NCBI RefSeq assembly: GCF_015155755.1
Contig: NZ_VWPI01000082.1
Span: 1 to 64,000 of the forward strand
Length of the DNA: 64,000 nt
Source of the DNA: Komagataeibacter sp. FXV3
GTDB lineage: Bacteria; Pseudomonadota; Alphaproteobacteria; Acetobacterales; Acetobacteraceae
Reading direction: 5' to 3'
Part shown: in pieces, positions 52,379 through 60,678 of the stretch
How the letters are laid out: each line of letters opens with the position of its first letter
Position numbering within the stretch: the first letter of the stretch is position 1
Program-made: the position numbers and the translations under genes
The notes under the pieces: model-generated
Seen by the model: only the letters and a program-made list of their open reading frames with translations
Told to the model about the DNA's origin: nothing
Database searches by the model: none

Positions 52379-53284
52379 ATGCAGCCCTTTTCCCGCTTTC
52401 TGGTCTATTTCCTGGCTGTTGCCCGCCATCGCTCCATCCGCAAGGCAGCGGAGGAGCTGCATATTGCAGGGTCCGCCATCAACCGGCACATCCTGCTGGG
52501 TGAAAAACAGCTGCAGACCCCACTGTTCGAACGCCTGCCCACGGGCATGCGCCTGACGGCGGCGGGTGAACTGCTGTATGGCTGTGCGCGGCGCTGGGTC
52601 AGGGAACTTGATGACCTGAACCGCCAGATTGATGACCTGAAGGGCATACGTCGTGGCCAGGTTGACCTGCTGGCGCCCGAGGCCCTGTCACGCGCCTTCC
52701 TGCCCGAACTGGTCACGCGCATGAAGCACAGCCATCCCGGCGTGGTGCTGAACCTGAACATTCGCGATAACCGGCGGATCCATCATGCCCTGCTGTCTGG
52801 CGAAGGCGACCTTGCCCTTGTGCTGGACCCTGAAGAGATGCGCGACCTTACAATCCTGCGCCGCATGTCCTTTCCGCTTGGCTTCATCTGCCGTCCCGAC
52901 CACCCGCTGGCGCAACATGGCGCTGTCAGGCTGACGCAATGCGCGGATTACCCCATGGTGATACCGGAACAGCCGCTTGCACTTTCATCCGTCTTTGCAC
53001 GGCTTATGGATACCCGGCGCATCATTCCCCACGTTGCGGCACGGGCCAATAATGTCCAGATGATCATTTCCCTTGTCACGGGCGGGATCGGGATCGGTTT
53101 CCTGAGTTCTCTGGACGTGATGGCCGAAGTGATGCGGGGGGATCTGGTCTTTGTGCCACTTGTGGGCGCAAACGTGCCGCACCTTACGCTGGCGCTGGTG
53201 CATGACCGCACGCGCCAGCTTTCGCGCACCACGCATCTGGTCGAAAACATTATCGAGGACATCATGTCCCGGCATGTGGCCTGA
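52379..53284 (+). CDS. LysR family regulator, divergent from vanAB
   Basis: A product of 301 residues: helix-turn-helix (HRSIRKAAEELHIAGSAINRHI, FERLPTGMRLTAAGELL) and an effector domain of substrate-binding fold (GQVDLLAPEAL, IRDNRRIHHALLSGEGDLALVL). By divergence it probably activates the vanAB-like operon in response to an aromatic acid. Classical proteobacterial VanR proteins are GntR, so the LysR link is a variant arrangement. Confidence 0.9.
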   Translation: MQPFSRFLVYFLAVARHRSIRKAAEELHIAGSAINRHILLGEKQLQTPLFERLPTGMRLTAAGELLYGCARRWVRELDDLNRQIDDLKGIRRGQVDLLAPEALSRAFLPELVTRMKHSHPGVVLNLNIRDNRRIHHALLSGEGDLALVLDPEEMRDLTILRRMSFPLGFICRPDHPLAQHGAVRLTQCADYPMVIPEQPLALSSVFARLMDTRRIIPHVAARANNVQMIISLVTGGIGIGFLSSLDVMAEVMRGDLVFVPLVGANVPHLTLALVHDRTRQLSRTTHLVENIIEDIMSRHVA

Positions 53285-53308
53285 ATGGACTCTTTCGAAA
53301 GAAAAGAC

Positions 53309-53345
53309 GACCGGTCTAATTTTTGTCTGGACATGCCGACCGGTC
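53309..53345 (+). promoter_or_regulatory. Two GACCGGTC operators upstream of the TetR gene
   Basis: Palindromes GACCGGTC at 53309-53316 and 53338-53345, 29 bp apart, lie just before the TetR gene (ATG 53364). The same 8-mer appears twice before the yqhD-like gene, so it is the likely recognition site of this TetR protein. Confidence 0.7.
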
Positions 53346-53363
53346 ACCCATATATAGACTTCC

Positions 53364-53957
53364 ATGAAGATCGCAGAGAAACATCGCGCTGCCCGGCAGC
53401 ACATTCTGGAAGCGGCCCGACCGCTGATCGGCCAGCGTGGTTTCTCGGCCGTCGGTCTGGCGCAGATACTTGATGTCGCGGGCATTCCCAAGGGGTCGTT
53501 CTACCACTACTTCGAATCAAAGGAAGCCTTTGGCGAGGCCCTGCTCCAGACCTATATCGACGATTACCTGATCAAGATGGATGACATCCTGGGAAACGAC
53601 GATGAGAACGCCGCACAGCGGATCACCCGCTACTGCCAGTTCTGGCGCGACACCCATATCGAAGGGCAGATCGGCAACAAATGCCTGATCGTAAAACTGG
53701 CGGCGGAAGTCTCGGACCTGTCCGAACGGATGCGCGCCATTCTCGATGTCGGCACCCGCACGGTCATTGACCGGATCAGTGCCGTCATTGCCAAAGGACA
53801 GGAAGAGGGATCGATTGGCAGCACACAGCCCGCGCTGATGTTGGCGGCATCCCTTTACCAGCTCTGGCTGGGGTCGACGCTCATGGTGAAGATCACCCAC
53901 AGTTCTCCACCGTTTGATCATGCGTGGGAGGCAAGCAGGCGGCTTCTGGAAATCTAG
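53364..53957 (+). CDS. TetR family regulator (AcuR/NemR-like) of the yqhD-aldehyde dehydrogenase operon
   Basis: A product of 197 residues: helix-turn-helix GLAQILDVAGIPKGSFYHYFESKEAFGEALL and a C-terminal domain with GNKCLIVKLAAEVSDLSERMR. The GxxCLxxxLAAEVSD segment resembles the TetR_C domain of NemR/AcuR-like electrophile sensors; the Cys in GNKC is a candidate redox or electrophile switch. Paired GACCGGTC sites flank it. It likely represses itself, the YqhD-like reductase and the aldehyde dehydrogenase. Confidence 0.87.
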   Translation: MKIAEKHRAARQHILEAARPLIGQRGFSAVGLAQILDVAGIPKGSFYHYFESKEAFGEALLQTYIDDYLIKMDDILGNDDENAAQRITRYCQFWRDTHIEGQIGNKCLIVKLAAEVSDLSERMRAILDVGTRTVIDRISAVIAKGQEEGSIGSTQPALMLAASLYQLWLGSTLMVKITHSSPPFDHAWEASRRLLEI

Positions 53958-54002
53958 CGTGCCGGACATGCCCCAACGGTCTGTCCTGCGATTTTAATAG
54001 AT

Positions 54003-54028
54003 GACCGGTCTAATAGAGACGACCGGTC
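54003..54028 (+). promoter_or_regulatory. Two GACCGGTC operators upstream of the yqhD-like gene
   Basis: Palindromes GACCGGTC at 54003-54010 and 54021-54028, 18 bp apart, each followed by an AAT-type triplet (TAAT, CAAT). They lie 15-40 bp before the ATG at 54043, as expected for repressor sites over the promoter. Confidence 0.72.
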
Positions 54029-54042
54029 CAATAGGTGCAAAG

Positions 54043-55200
54043 ATGCAGAATTTCGAATTTTACAACCCCACACGGGTCCTGTTTGGCAAAGGCATGATTG
54101 CGCGCCTTGATGACCAACTATCGCCCGAAGCCCGCGTGCTCGTGCTGTATGGTGGCTCCAGCGCCGAACGCAGCGGCACGTTGAACGAAGTGCGTGCGGC
54201 CCTGGGCAACCGGACCTTCCGTGAGTTTGGTGGCATTGAAGCCAACCCCACTTACGAAACCCTGATGAAGGCCGTGGCCATGGTGCGGGAAGAGAAGCTC
54301 GACTTCCTTCTGGCCGTAGGTGGCGGGTCGGTCATGGACGGCACCAAGTTCGTGGCCGCCGCCGTGCCGTATGAAGGCGAGCCGTGGGATATCCTGGTCA
54401 GCAAGGGCGACGCGGCGAAGAAGGCGCTGCCACTGGGCACCGTTGTCACCCTGCCCGCCACCGGGTCTGAAATGAACTGCCTGAGCGTGATTTCACGCCA
54501 GTCCACGGGCGACAAGCTGCTGTTTTCCAACCCGCTGGTCTATCCGCGCTTTTCCGTTCTGGACCCCATGCGCACCATGAGCCTGCCCATGAAGCAGGTC
54601 ATCAACGGTGTCGTGGACTCCTTCGTGCATGTGATGGAGCAGTACATGACCTATCCGGTCGATGGCATGGCACAGGACCGCTTTTCCGAAGGGCTGCTGT
54701 CCAGCCTGGTGGAAATCGGGCCGCGTATCATTGCCACGCCAGATGATTATGACCTGCGCTCCAACCTCATGTGGGTTGCGACCCTGGCGCTGAATGGCCT
54801 GATCGGCGCGGGCGTGCCGCATGACTGGACCACGCACATGATCGGCCATGAAATCACGGCGAAATACCACATCGACCATGCCCGCACGCTGGCCATGGTG
54901 TTCCCTGCCCTGCTGAAGGTACGCCGCGCCGAAAAGCGCGCCAAGCTGCTGCAGTATGCCGCACGGGTGTGGAACCTGACCGAAGGCACGGAAGACGAGC
55001 GGATTGATGCCGTCATTCGCAAGACCGAAGAGTTCTTCGAAAACCTTGGCGTGCCGACCCGCCTGTCTGCCTACGACATCGGGGCGGAAGGCATCAATGA
55101 TCTGGTGAAGCAGCTTGAAGATCACGGCATGACCCATCTGGGTGAAAACGGTGATGTCACGCTGGATGTCAGCCGCCAGATACTTGAAGCGGCTGCCTGA
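54043..55200 (+). CDS. yqhD: YqhD-like iron/zinc-dependent alcohol dehydrogenase (aldehyde reductase)
   Basis: A product of 385 residues, group III alcohol dehydrogenase. Cofactor motif is AVGGGSVMDGTKFVAAA near 91-107. Metal ligands Asp192, His196, His265 and His279 have exactly the spacing of E. coli YqhD (194, 198, 267, 281). It reduces short-chain and toxic aldehydes with NADPH. The start at 54043 matches the family N-terminus MQNFEFYNPTRVLFG; a longer frame from 54001 would run through the operators. It is followed by an aldehyde dehydrogenase gene 81 bp on. Confidence 0.93.
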   Translation: MQNFEFYNPTRVLFGKGMIARLDDQLSPEARVLVLYGGSSAERSGTLNEVRAALGNRTFREFGGIEANPTYETLMKAVAMVREEKLDFLLAVGGGSVMDGTKFVAAAVPYEGEPWDILVSKGDAAKKALPLGTVVTLPATGSEMNCLSVISRQSTGDKLLFSNPLVYPRFSVLDPMRTMSLPMKQVINGVVDSFVHVMEQYMTYPVDGMAQDRFSEGLLSSLVEIGPRIIATPDDYDLRSNLMWVATLALNGLIGAGVPHDWTTHMIGHEITAKYHIDHARTLAMVFPALLKVRRAEKRAKLLQYAARVWNLTEGTEDERIDAVIRKTEEFFENLGVPTRLSAYDIGAEGINDLVKQLEDHGMTHLGENGDVTLDVSRQILEAAA

Positions 55201-55217
55201 TTTCCACTGAACGACCA

Positions 55218-55246
55218 CCGGGATACGGCCACACGCCGTATCCCGG
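55218..55246 (+). other. Strong hairpin between yqhD-like and aldehyde dehydrogenase genes
   Basis: CCGGGATACGGC (55218-55229) pairs perfectly with GCCGTATCCCGG (55235-55246) around a 5-nt loop. No U-tract follows. In an otherwise cotranscribed pair this could partly terminate transcription or set mRNA stability so the two genes are expressed at different levels. Confidence 0.65.
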
Positions 55247-55281
55247 ACATAACTGGCTATATTAAGGGACAGATATCCAAA

Positions 55282-56673
55282 ATGGCTTACGCATCAACCA
55301 ATCCCTATACCAACGAAGTTGTCGCCACCTTCCCCGATGCCACAGATGCCGAAGTGCAGGCAGCCCTGAGCGAAGCACATGCCGCCTTTGAAAGCTGGCG
55401 CGACACGTCCTTTGCCGACCGCGCAAAGGTCATGAACGCTGCGGCCGCCATCCTGCGTCGTGACATTGACAAATATGCCCGCCTTGGCACGCTGGAAATG
55501 GGCAAGCTGTTCGAGGAATCAAAGAAGGAAGTCATCCTTTCCGCCGAGATCTTCGAATACTATGCCAGCCACGCCGAAGAACTGCTGAAGCCGGAAATCC
55601 TGCCCGTTGCCAACCCGGCGGAAGGTAAACCCGTTCTGGTTCACGAACCGCTGGGCATCGTGCTGGCGATCGAACCGTGGAACTTCCCCTTCTATCAGGT
55701 CGTGCGCATCATCGCACCGCAGCTTTCGGCCGGTAATGCCGTGCTGCTCAAGCACGCATCCAACCTGCCGCAGTGTGCCGCAGCCTTTGATACGCTGATG
55801 GCCGAAGCGGGCCTGCCCAAGGGCCTGTTCCGCAACCTGTATGCGGCACGTCCCCACACCGCCATGATCCTGAACGACCCGCGCGTGTGTGGTGTCGCCC
55901 TGACGGGTTCGGAAGGGGCTGGCACCGTGATTGCCGGCATTGCAGGCAAGGCGCTGAAAAAGGCAACCATGGAACTGGGCGGCGCGGATGCCTTCATTGT
56001 TCTGGATGACGCCGATGTGGAAAAGGCAGCCCGCTGGGCAGTGATCGGCCGGCACTGGAATGCTGGTCAGGTCTGTGTCTCGGCCAAGCGCCTGATCGTG
56101 GCGGATGCGGTTTATGACCAGTTCCTTGCCCTTTACAAGGAAGGTGTTGCCGCCCTGAAGGCCGGTGACCCGATGGACCCGGCCACAACGCTTGCCCCCC
56201 TGTCGTCACAGGCCGCGGCAGACGACCTGCGCGATCAGGTTACGCGGGCGATGGATCTGGGTGCGAAGGTCGAGATTATCGGAGCACCGGTGCCTGAACA
56301 GGGCGCGTTTTTCCAGCCGCTGCTGATGTCCAACCTTGATGGGAAAAATGCGGCCCGCCACTGGGAATTCTTTGGCCCCGTAACCCAGATCTACCGTGCG
56401 AAGGACGAGGCGGACGCCATCCGCATCGCCAATGACTCCCCTTATGGGCTGGGTGGCTCGGTTTTCACCCGCGACGAGGCACGTGGTGCACGTGTGGCCC
56501 GCGCCATCCGCACCGGCATGGTGTTCATCAACCATCCGCTGTCGCCCAAGGCGGACCTGCCGTTTGGTGGCATCAAGAACTCGGGCTATGGCCGTGAACT
56601 GATCGGCCTTGGCATCAAGGAGTTCATCAACCACAAGCTGATTAACGTGGTTGATATCGACGCGGCGTTCTGA
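55282..56673 (+). CDS. NAD(P)-dependent aldehyde dehydrogenase (succinate-semialdehyde dehydrogenase-like), copy 2
   Basis: A product of 463 residues, the same length as the paralogue at 3235 and aligning without gaps. Cofactor segment IEPWNFPFYQ, Glu231 (TMELGG) and Cys265 (AGQVCVSAKRL) are conserved. Here the gene follows a YqhD-like reductase and a TetR gene, so aldehyde disposal is the likely role: one enzyme reduces and the other oxidises. The substrate may be a short aliphatic or semialdehyde compound. Confidence 0.92.
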   Translation: MAYASTNPYTNEVVATFPDATDAEVQAALSEAHAAFESWRDTSFADRAKVMNAAAAILRRDIDKYARLGTLEMGKLFEESKKEVILSAEIFEYYASHAEELLKPEILPVANPAEGKPVLVHEPLGIVLAIEPWNFPFYQVVRIIAPQLSAGNAVLLKHASNLPQCAAAFDTLMAEAGLPKGLFRNLYAARPHTAMILNDPRVCGVALTGSEGAGTVIAGIAGKALKKATMELGGADAFIVLDDADVEKAARWAVIGRHWNAGQVCVSAKRLIVADAVYDQFLALYKEGVAALKAGDPMDPATTLAPLSSQAAADDLRDQVTRAMDLGAKVEIIGAPVPEQGAFFQPLLMSNLDGKNAARHWEFFGPVTQIYRAKDEADAIRIANDSPYGLGGSVFTRDEARGARVARAIRTGMVFINHPLSPKADLPFGGIKNSGYGRELIGLGIKEFINHKLINVVDIDAAF

Positions 56674-56681
56674 ACCAGACC

Positions 56682-56724
56682 ATTGAGGATAATGACGGGA
56701 TGGCTTCCTGTCATTATCCTCAAT
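56682..56724 (+). terminator. Terminator 1 after aldehyde dehydrogenase copy 2
   Basis: A perfect 15-bp stem: ATTGAGGATAATGAC (56682-56696) with GTCATTATCCTCAAT (56710-56724), loop of 13 nt, beginning 9 nt after the stop codon. A/T-rich sequence follows (AATAAAG). Confidence 0.7.
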
Positions 56725-56731
56725 AATAAAG

Positions 56732-56776
56732 TCCCCTCGGTGACATCTGTTACTGAGGGGATTTGTATTTTTATTT
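56732..56776 (+). terminator. Terminator 2 after aldehyde dehydrogenase copy 2
   Basis: TCCCCTC (56732-56738) pairs with GAGGGGA (56755-56761) with additional inner pairs, followed by TTTGTATTTTTATTT. A second canonical Rho-independent terminator directly behind the first. Confidence 0.75.
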
Positions 56777-56784
56777 AATAACAA

Positions 56785-56845
56785 AAGTACAATGGAAAGT
56801 ATTTTTAAAACTTTTTGAAAAAACTTCAGAAAAAACTTTCTTATG
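56785..56845 (+). repeat. Dispersed hairpin element, copy G (degraded)
   Basis: A decayed copy: GTATTTTTAAAACTTTTTG, then AAAAAACTTCAGAAAAAACTTTC. Only the first hairpin and the A/T-rich core can be matched; the terminal repeats are lost. It lies between the convergent aldehyde dehydrogenase and esterase genes. Confidence 0.4.
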
Positions 56846-56862
56846 GTCCGCTGGGCAAACCC

Positions 56863-58461
56863 TTAATGGGCGTCGGGCGATACGCAGGCAAAACTGGCGG
56901 CATCATCCATGTTGCCATGGCCATCATAACGCGCGACTTTCGGCCATGCGCAGAGTGGCCGCGTACGCACGACCTGCCCATTGTCCACGCGGGCCGCAAT
57001 GATCTGCTCCGGCGCCTGTTTGTGGCTGACCCAGTTATCAATCGCACCCAGCTTGCTGAACGTGTCACACGCCGCACCGCCATAGCAGTGTCCCATGCCC
57101 GGAATGGTTATCAGCCGCACAGCATCCGCACCCGCAGGCCCGGCATTGCGCTGCACCGCCTGATAATATCCCGCCAGCTGTTCAGGGTTATGCCCATCGT
57201 TCCAGCCGATATACATGAGCAGCCTGCCACCATGACGGAAGAAAGGCGTCAGATTGTCATCCACATGCAGTAATGGCCCGACCTTGCGCGTGGCTTCCTG
57301 AATGTCCGTGTCCCATTTCAGCGTTGTCCAGTTCCAGTCCGGGTTCTGGAACGCTGCGTATCTGAACAAATCAAGGGCAACAGGGAACGGCTTGCCATCA
57401 GCCGAGAACCCGTCCTCGCTCCCCTTTGCCGGGCCGGGGAAAATGACCTGGTGCGTTTGCGGGTCAAGTGGCCCCTGATAGATATTATTGGCGGCCTGCA
57501 CCTCGTTCGCAGTCAGGCATTTTGCCGTGTTCTTGCCCTTGCACTGCAACTGTTCGGGGGTGAAGGTGCATTTGTCCGGTTCATCCAGAAAACCCTGTTT
57601 CCTGCCAACCGGTGACGCACAGGCATTCATGACCGCCGTGTTCAGCAGGTGGAATTTGTCCCGCGATACACGCAGGGCCGGGTTATGGTAGCTCATCCAC
57701 CCTGCCCATAGCTGTTCGGCATTGAAGTTCACGATCGGATTGGGCGGCGCGCCGGCCACGATCCCGTCATAGTCCTCGGGATAGCGCCTGGCCTCGATCA
57801 GCCCTTCAAGTCCCCCCAAAGAACAGCCGATCCAGTAGGCATGCGCGGCCTTCCGTCCATAGAAATTCCGGATCAGCGCCTTTGCCGCCACCGTCATCAG
57901 GTGATCGGCACGGTAGGCGTAGTCGATCATCTTTTCCGGGTGCCCCAGCGTAAAACGTCCCCCCTGTCCTTCGGGGGCGGAACTGTCATGCCCGGTGTCA
58001 GTGCTGGCCACGGCATAGCCTTCGGCTACACCCGTCGCCATGCCGTAATACATGAGCGAACCGGCCCAGCCAAAATTGCCAACCCCCAGCAGCTTGCCAT
58101 TCCACCCCTTGAGCGGCAGCCAGACTTCCGTGCGGATACGGGAATCAGATGACGGATGCAGCGTAATGGCCACACGGCAGAACGCGGGATTGGGGGCCTG
58201 TGTCGGGCGGCCCGCCACATTCATGCCCGGTGCTGACATGATGCGGGTCAACTGGTCCTGTGGCGGCTGCCAGCTTCCGGCAGCTACGGTCTCCACCATG
58301 GTGAAGGTCGCATCCGGCAGGGCACGGTGGGCAAGATCAGCGCAGTCCGTGGCGTGGGCATCCGCCATACCCAGCACCACAAACCCGGTCCCCGCGACCA
58401 GCAGGGACAACAGGCGGGACAGTCCGCATGAAGGTTTCGGACGGGATACAGGATGGGACAT
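56863..58461 (-). CDS. Secreted tannase/feruloyl esterase family protein
   Basis: A product of 532 residues. Signal peptide covers about residues 1-36 (LLSLLVAGTGFVVLGMADAHA). Alpha/beta hydrolase of the tannase/feruloyl esterase family: nucleophile Ser in GCSLGGLEGL, a catalytic Asp in YIGWNDGHN, and a catalytic His in GMGHCYGG. Several Cys (TDCADLA, QCKGKNTAKCL, MNACASP) fit the disulfides of this family. It would release phenolic acids from plant esters in the periplasm or outside. The ATG at 58461 has AGGAAACC upstream. A frame open to 58569 would add residues with no signal-like structure. Confidence 0.9.
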   Translation of the reverse strand: MSHPVSRPKPSCGLSRLLSLLVAGTGFVVLGMADAHATDCADLAHRALPDATFTMVETVAAGSWQPPQDQLTRIMSAPGMNVAGRPTQAPNPAFCRVAITLHPSSDSRIRTEVWLPLKGWNGKLLGVGNFGWAGSLMYYGMATGVAEGYAVASTDTGHDSSAPEGQGGRFTLGHPEKMIDYAYRADHLMTVAAKALIRNFYGRKAAHAYWIGCSLGGLEGLIEARRYPEDYDGIVAGAPPNPIVNFNAEQLWAGWMSYHNPALRVSRDKFHLLNTAVMNACASPVGRKQGFLDEPDKCTFTPEQLQCKGKNTAKCLTANEVQAANNIYQGPLDPQTHQVIFPGPAKGSEDGFSADGKPFPVALDLFRYAAFQNPDWNWTTLKWDTDIQEATRKVGPLLHVDDNLTPFFRHGGRLLMYIGWNDGHNPEQLAGYYQAVQRNAGPAGADAVRLITIPGMGHCYGGAACDTFSKLGAIDNWVSHKQAPEQIIAARVDNGQVVRTRPLCAWPKVARYDGHGNMDDAASFACVSPDAH

Positions 58462-58637
58462 GACGGTTTCCTGACGGATCATTGCAACAAAGCGGCGGCC
58501 ATGCCGGACAGTCCGGTAAAACGGATACCCCCATGACAACAGACCATATTCTGGACAGGAAAACCACAAAAGGGAAAGCCCTTGATCCCGTGACGCCCGG
58601 CGGGCAGTGTTCGGTCACACGGGAACGATCCCATGCA

Positions 58638-59858
58638 ATGGCGAAAAGCAGAGGACTGATGCGAAAGATTTCCCTGATGGCTGGTGGACTGTTTCTGGCC
58701 ACACTCCCCGTCATGGCCCGAACGGTCCCGGCCATGGCAGCCATGGCTTCGCCCGACACGGGGATAGATCCGGCCGCCAGCCAGACACAGGCCGTCGCCA
58801 GCGCCGCATTGTCCTTTCTTGCAACATTTGACGCCACCAGCCGTGCGAAAGTGCAGTTTCCATTTGTTACACAAAAATCCGGCACGCTGGCCCGCTTCCG
58901 CCGCAGCGCCCCTGACCAGCCTGTCCAGCCGGTAACCGACGCGCAGGCAACTGCCCCCATGGTCCGTGGACCGGGCATGGGACCGCCCGGTGGTTTTATT
59001 GGCGAACGCTATGGCACGTCGGTGTGGTCCAACTTCCCGGTCAGTGACGTGCCGCGGCCGGGATTGCAGATGGGCCGGTTGACACCTGCCCAGCGCACTG
59101 CGGCATTCCATCTGCTGCAGACCGTTTTAAGCCCGAAAGGCTATCAGAAGGTCATGGACATAATGGGGGGCGATCAGGCGCTGGCGGATGCCGGCACGCC
59201 GTTCGCGTCGGGCAAGGCCGTCTATACCATTGCGATTTTTGGCACACCAGGTACGACCAGCCCATGGATGGTGCAGTTTGGTGGCCATCATCTGGGGCTT
59301 AACATTGTCATTGACGGACAGCATGGTGTCATGACCCCGACCCTGACGGGTGCACAGCCTGCGATCTATCAGGCGGACGGCAGGACAGTGCGTGTTCTGG
59401 CGGGTGAAAATGACAGTGCCTTTGCCCTGCTGGATGCCCTGGATACAAAACAGCGCCAGCAGGCCATCCTTTCGTACAGGGTGGAGGACCTGGTGCAGGG
59501 ACCGGGCCATGATGGGGAAACCCTCATTCCCGAAGGAATAAAGGGGTCTGCACTGACTACGACACAAAAGGATTTGCTGACAGGCGTGATCGGGGAATGG
59601 GCAGGGATCATAAACGACGCCTATGCAACCCCGCGCCTGAAGGAAATACGGGATGATCTGGACAATACATGGTTTGCATGGAGCGGCCCGACAACCCATG
59701 CGCCGGGTCGTAATGGATCATCCTATTACCGTATTCAGGGGCCACGACTGCTGATCGAATTTTCACCACAGGGCGTGGGTGATGATCCGACCATGCATGT
59801 GCATACCGTCTATCGTGATCCTACCAACGACTATGGCACCGGGTATACCATGCCATGA
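58638..59858 (+). CDS. DUF3500 domain secreted protein
   Basis: About 406 residues. A signal peptide (RKISLMAGGLFLATLPVMA) is followed by a DUF3500-type domain: SFLATFDATSRAKVQFPF, TPAQRTAAFHLLQTVLSPKGYQK, MVQFGGHHLGLNIVIDG, and the late TWFAWSGPT and QGPRLLIEFSPQGVGD. The biochemical function of DUF3500 is unknown. The start at 58638 is a choice between two ATGs; 58659 has AGAGGA close upstream and is nearly as good. Its stop overlaps the next start by 4 bp. It is divergent from the esterase gene. Confidence 0.85.
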   Translation: MAKSRGLMRKISLMAGGLFLATLPVMARTVPAMAAMASPDTGIDPAASQTQAVASAALSFLATFDATSRAKVQFPFVTQKSGTLARFRRSAPDQPVQPVTDAQATAPMVRGPGMGPPGGFIGERYGTSVWSNFPVSDVPRPGLQMGRLTPAQRTAAFHLLQTVLSPKGYQKVMDIMGGDQALADAGTPFASGKAVYTIAIFGTPGTTSPWMVQFGGHHLGLNIVIDGQHGVMTPTLTGAQPAIYQADGRTVRVLAGENDSAFALLDALDTKQRQQAILSYRVEDLVQGPGHDGETLIPEGIKGSALTTTQKDLLTGVIGEWAGIINDAYATPRLKEIRDDLDNTWFAWSGPTTHAPGRNGSSYYRIQGPRLLIEFSPQGVGDDPTMHVHTVYRDPTNDYGTGYTMP

Positions 59859-60400
59859 ACTGGGCCCGGTTCGTATGGCTGGCGATGATCGGACTGTCGG
59901 CAGCCCGCAGCCCGGCGTATGCACACCGGCTGGATGAATACCTGCAGGCCACGGTCATTGATGTCACACGGCAGCATATTGCCATGACCCTGCGGCTGAC
60001 GCCCGGTGTGGATGTGGCATCCGGTGTCATTAACCAGATTGACAGCAACGCAGACGGCATCCTGTCACCACAGGAACAGCAGGCTTATGTTGCACGGGTC
60101 AGGCAGGGACTGTCGTTTTCCATTAATGGTAACCCGGCCTCCCTTACTGTTGCCGATGCTACTTTCCCATCGGTCATGACCCTACGGACGGGAAGCGGTG
60201 TGATCAGCCTGCGCTTTCATATAGCGACCAGACTGACACCGGGTGCATATCAACTGGCCTATACCAATCATGGCGTGGGACCGGATACGGTGTATCTGGT
60301 CAACGGATTGCTACCCCATGATCCGGCCATTCATATCGAACGACAGCGACGTTCAGTCAATCAGTCCACTTACGAACTGGATTTCACGGTGGCGCCGTAA
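59855..60400 (+). CDS. Secreted EF-hand protein like the N-terminal domain of HupE/UreJ-type proteins
   Basis: A product of 181 residues: signal peptide (MNWARFVWLAMIGLSAARSPAYA), then AHRLDEYLQATVIDVTRQHI, LRLTPGVDVASGVINQ and an EF-hand-like DSNADGILSPQE. This resembles the periplasmic N-terminal domain often found before HupE/UreJ-type membrane regions, but the membrane part is absent: the frame stops at LDFTVAP. It starts inside the DUF3500 stop codon (ATGA), so both are coupled. Likely a small metal- or calcium-binding periplasmic protein; function unknown. Confidence 0.75.
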   Translation: MNWARFVWLAMIGLSAARSPAYAHRLDEYLQATVIDVTRQHIAMTLRLTPGVDVASGVINQIDSNADGILSPQEQQAYVARVRQGLSFSINGNPASLTVADATFPSVMTLRTGSGVISLRFHIATRLTPGAYQLAYTNHGVGPDTVYLVNGLLPHDPAIHIERQRRSVNQSTYELDFTVAP

Positions 60401-60678
60401 AAAAGGCGGAACATCATTCCGATGGATTGTTTGGGAACAGCCCATTGATGCGGTTTTCAAGAAAGTAGTGTTTCCTGAATATTTGTTATTATTGCAGGAT
60501 TTTTCTGGAGCGATCTTCCGGACGGAATTGACAGCAGCCTGATCAAGCAGCCACGCACCGGATGAAATCGTACAACCTGCATCCCGCCCAGGAAAAACCT
60601 GAAAGCAGGGCCATCGTGCAACTGGCATCTGTATAAAAAATGCTCCCTGACTAAAAATATGTTTGCAAGGAACCCCGC
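60401..60678. other. Intergenic region without recognised features
   Basis: 278 bp between the EF-hand protein and the DUF72 gene. No gene, hairpin or repeat of note. A short frame continues in another register (KKGGTSF... to ELTAA) but shows no family likeness. AAGGA at 60670-60674 is the ribosome binding site of the DUF72 gene. Confidence 0.4.

Noticed and set aside
60401-60678. Possible transposase remnant between the EF-hand and DUF72 genes
   Set aside because: Only a 50-codon frame with no transposase motif and no inverted repeats.
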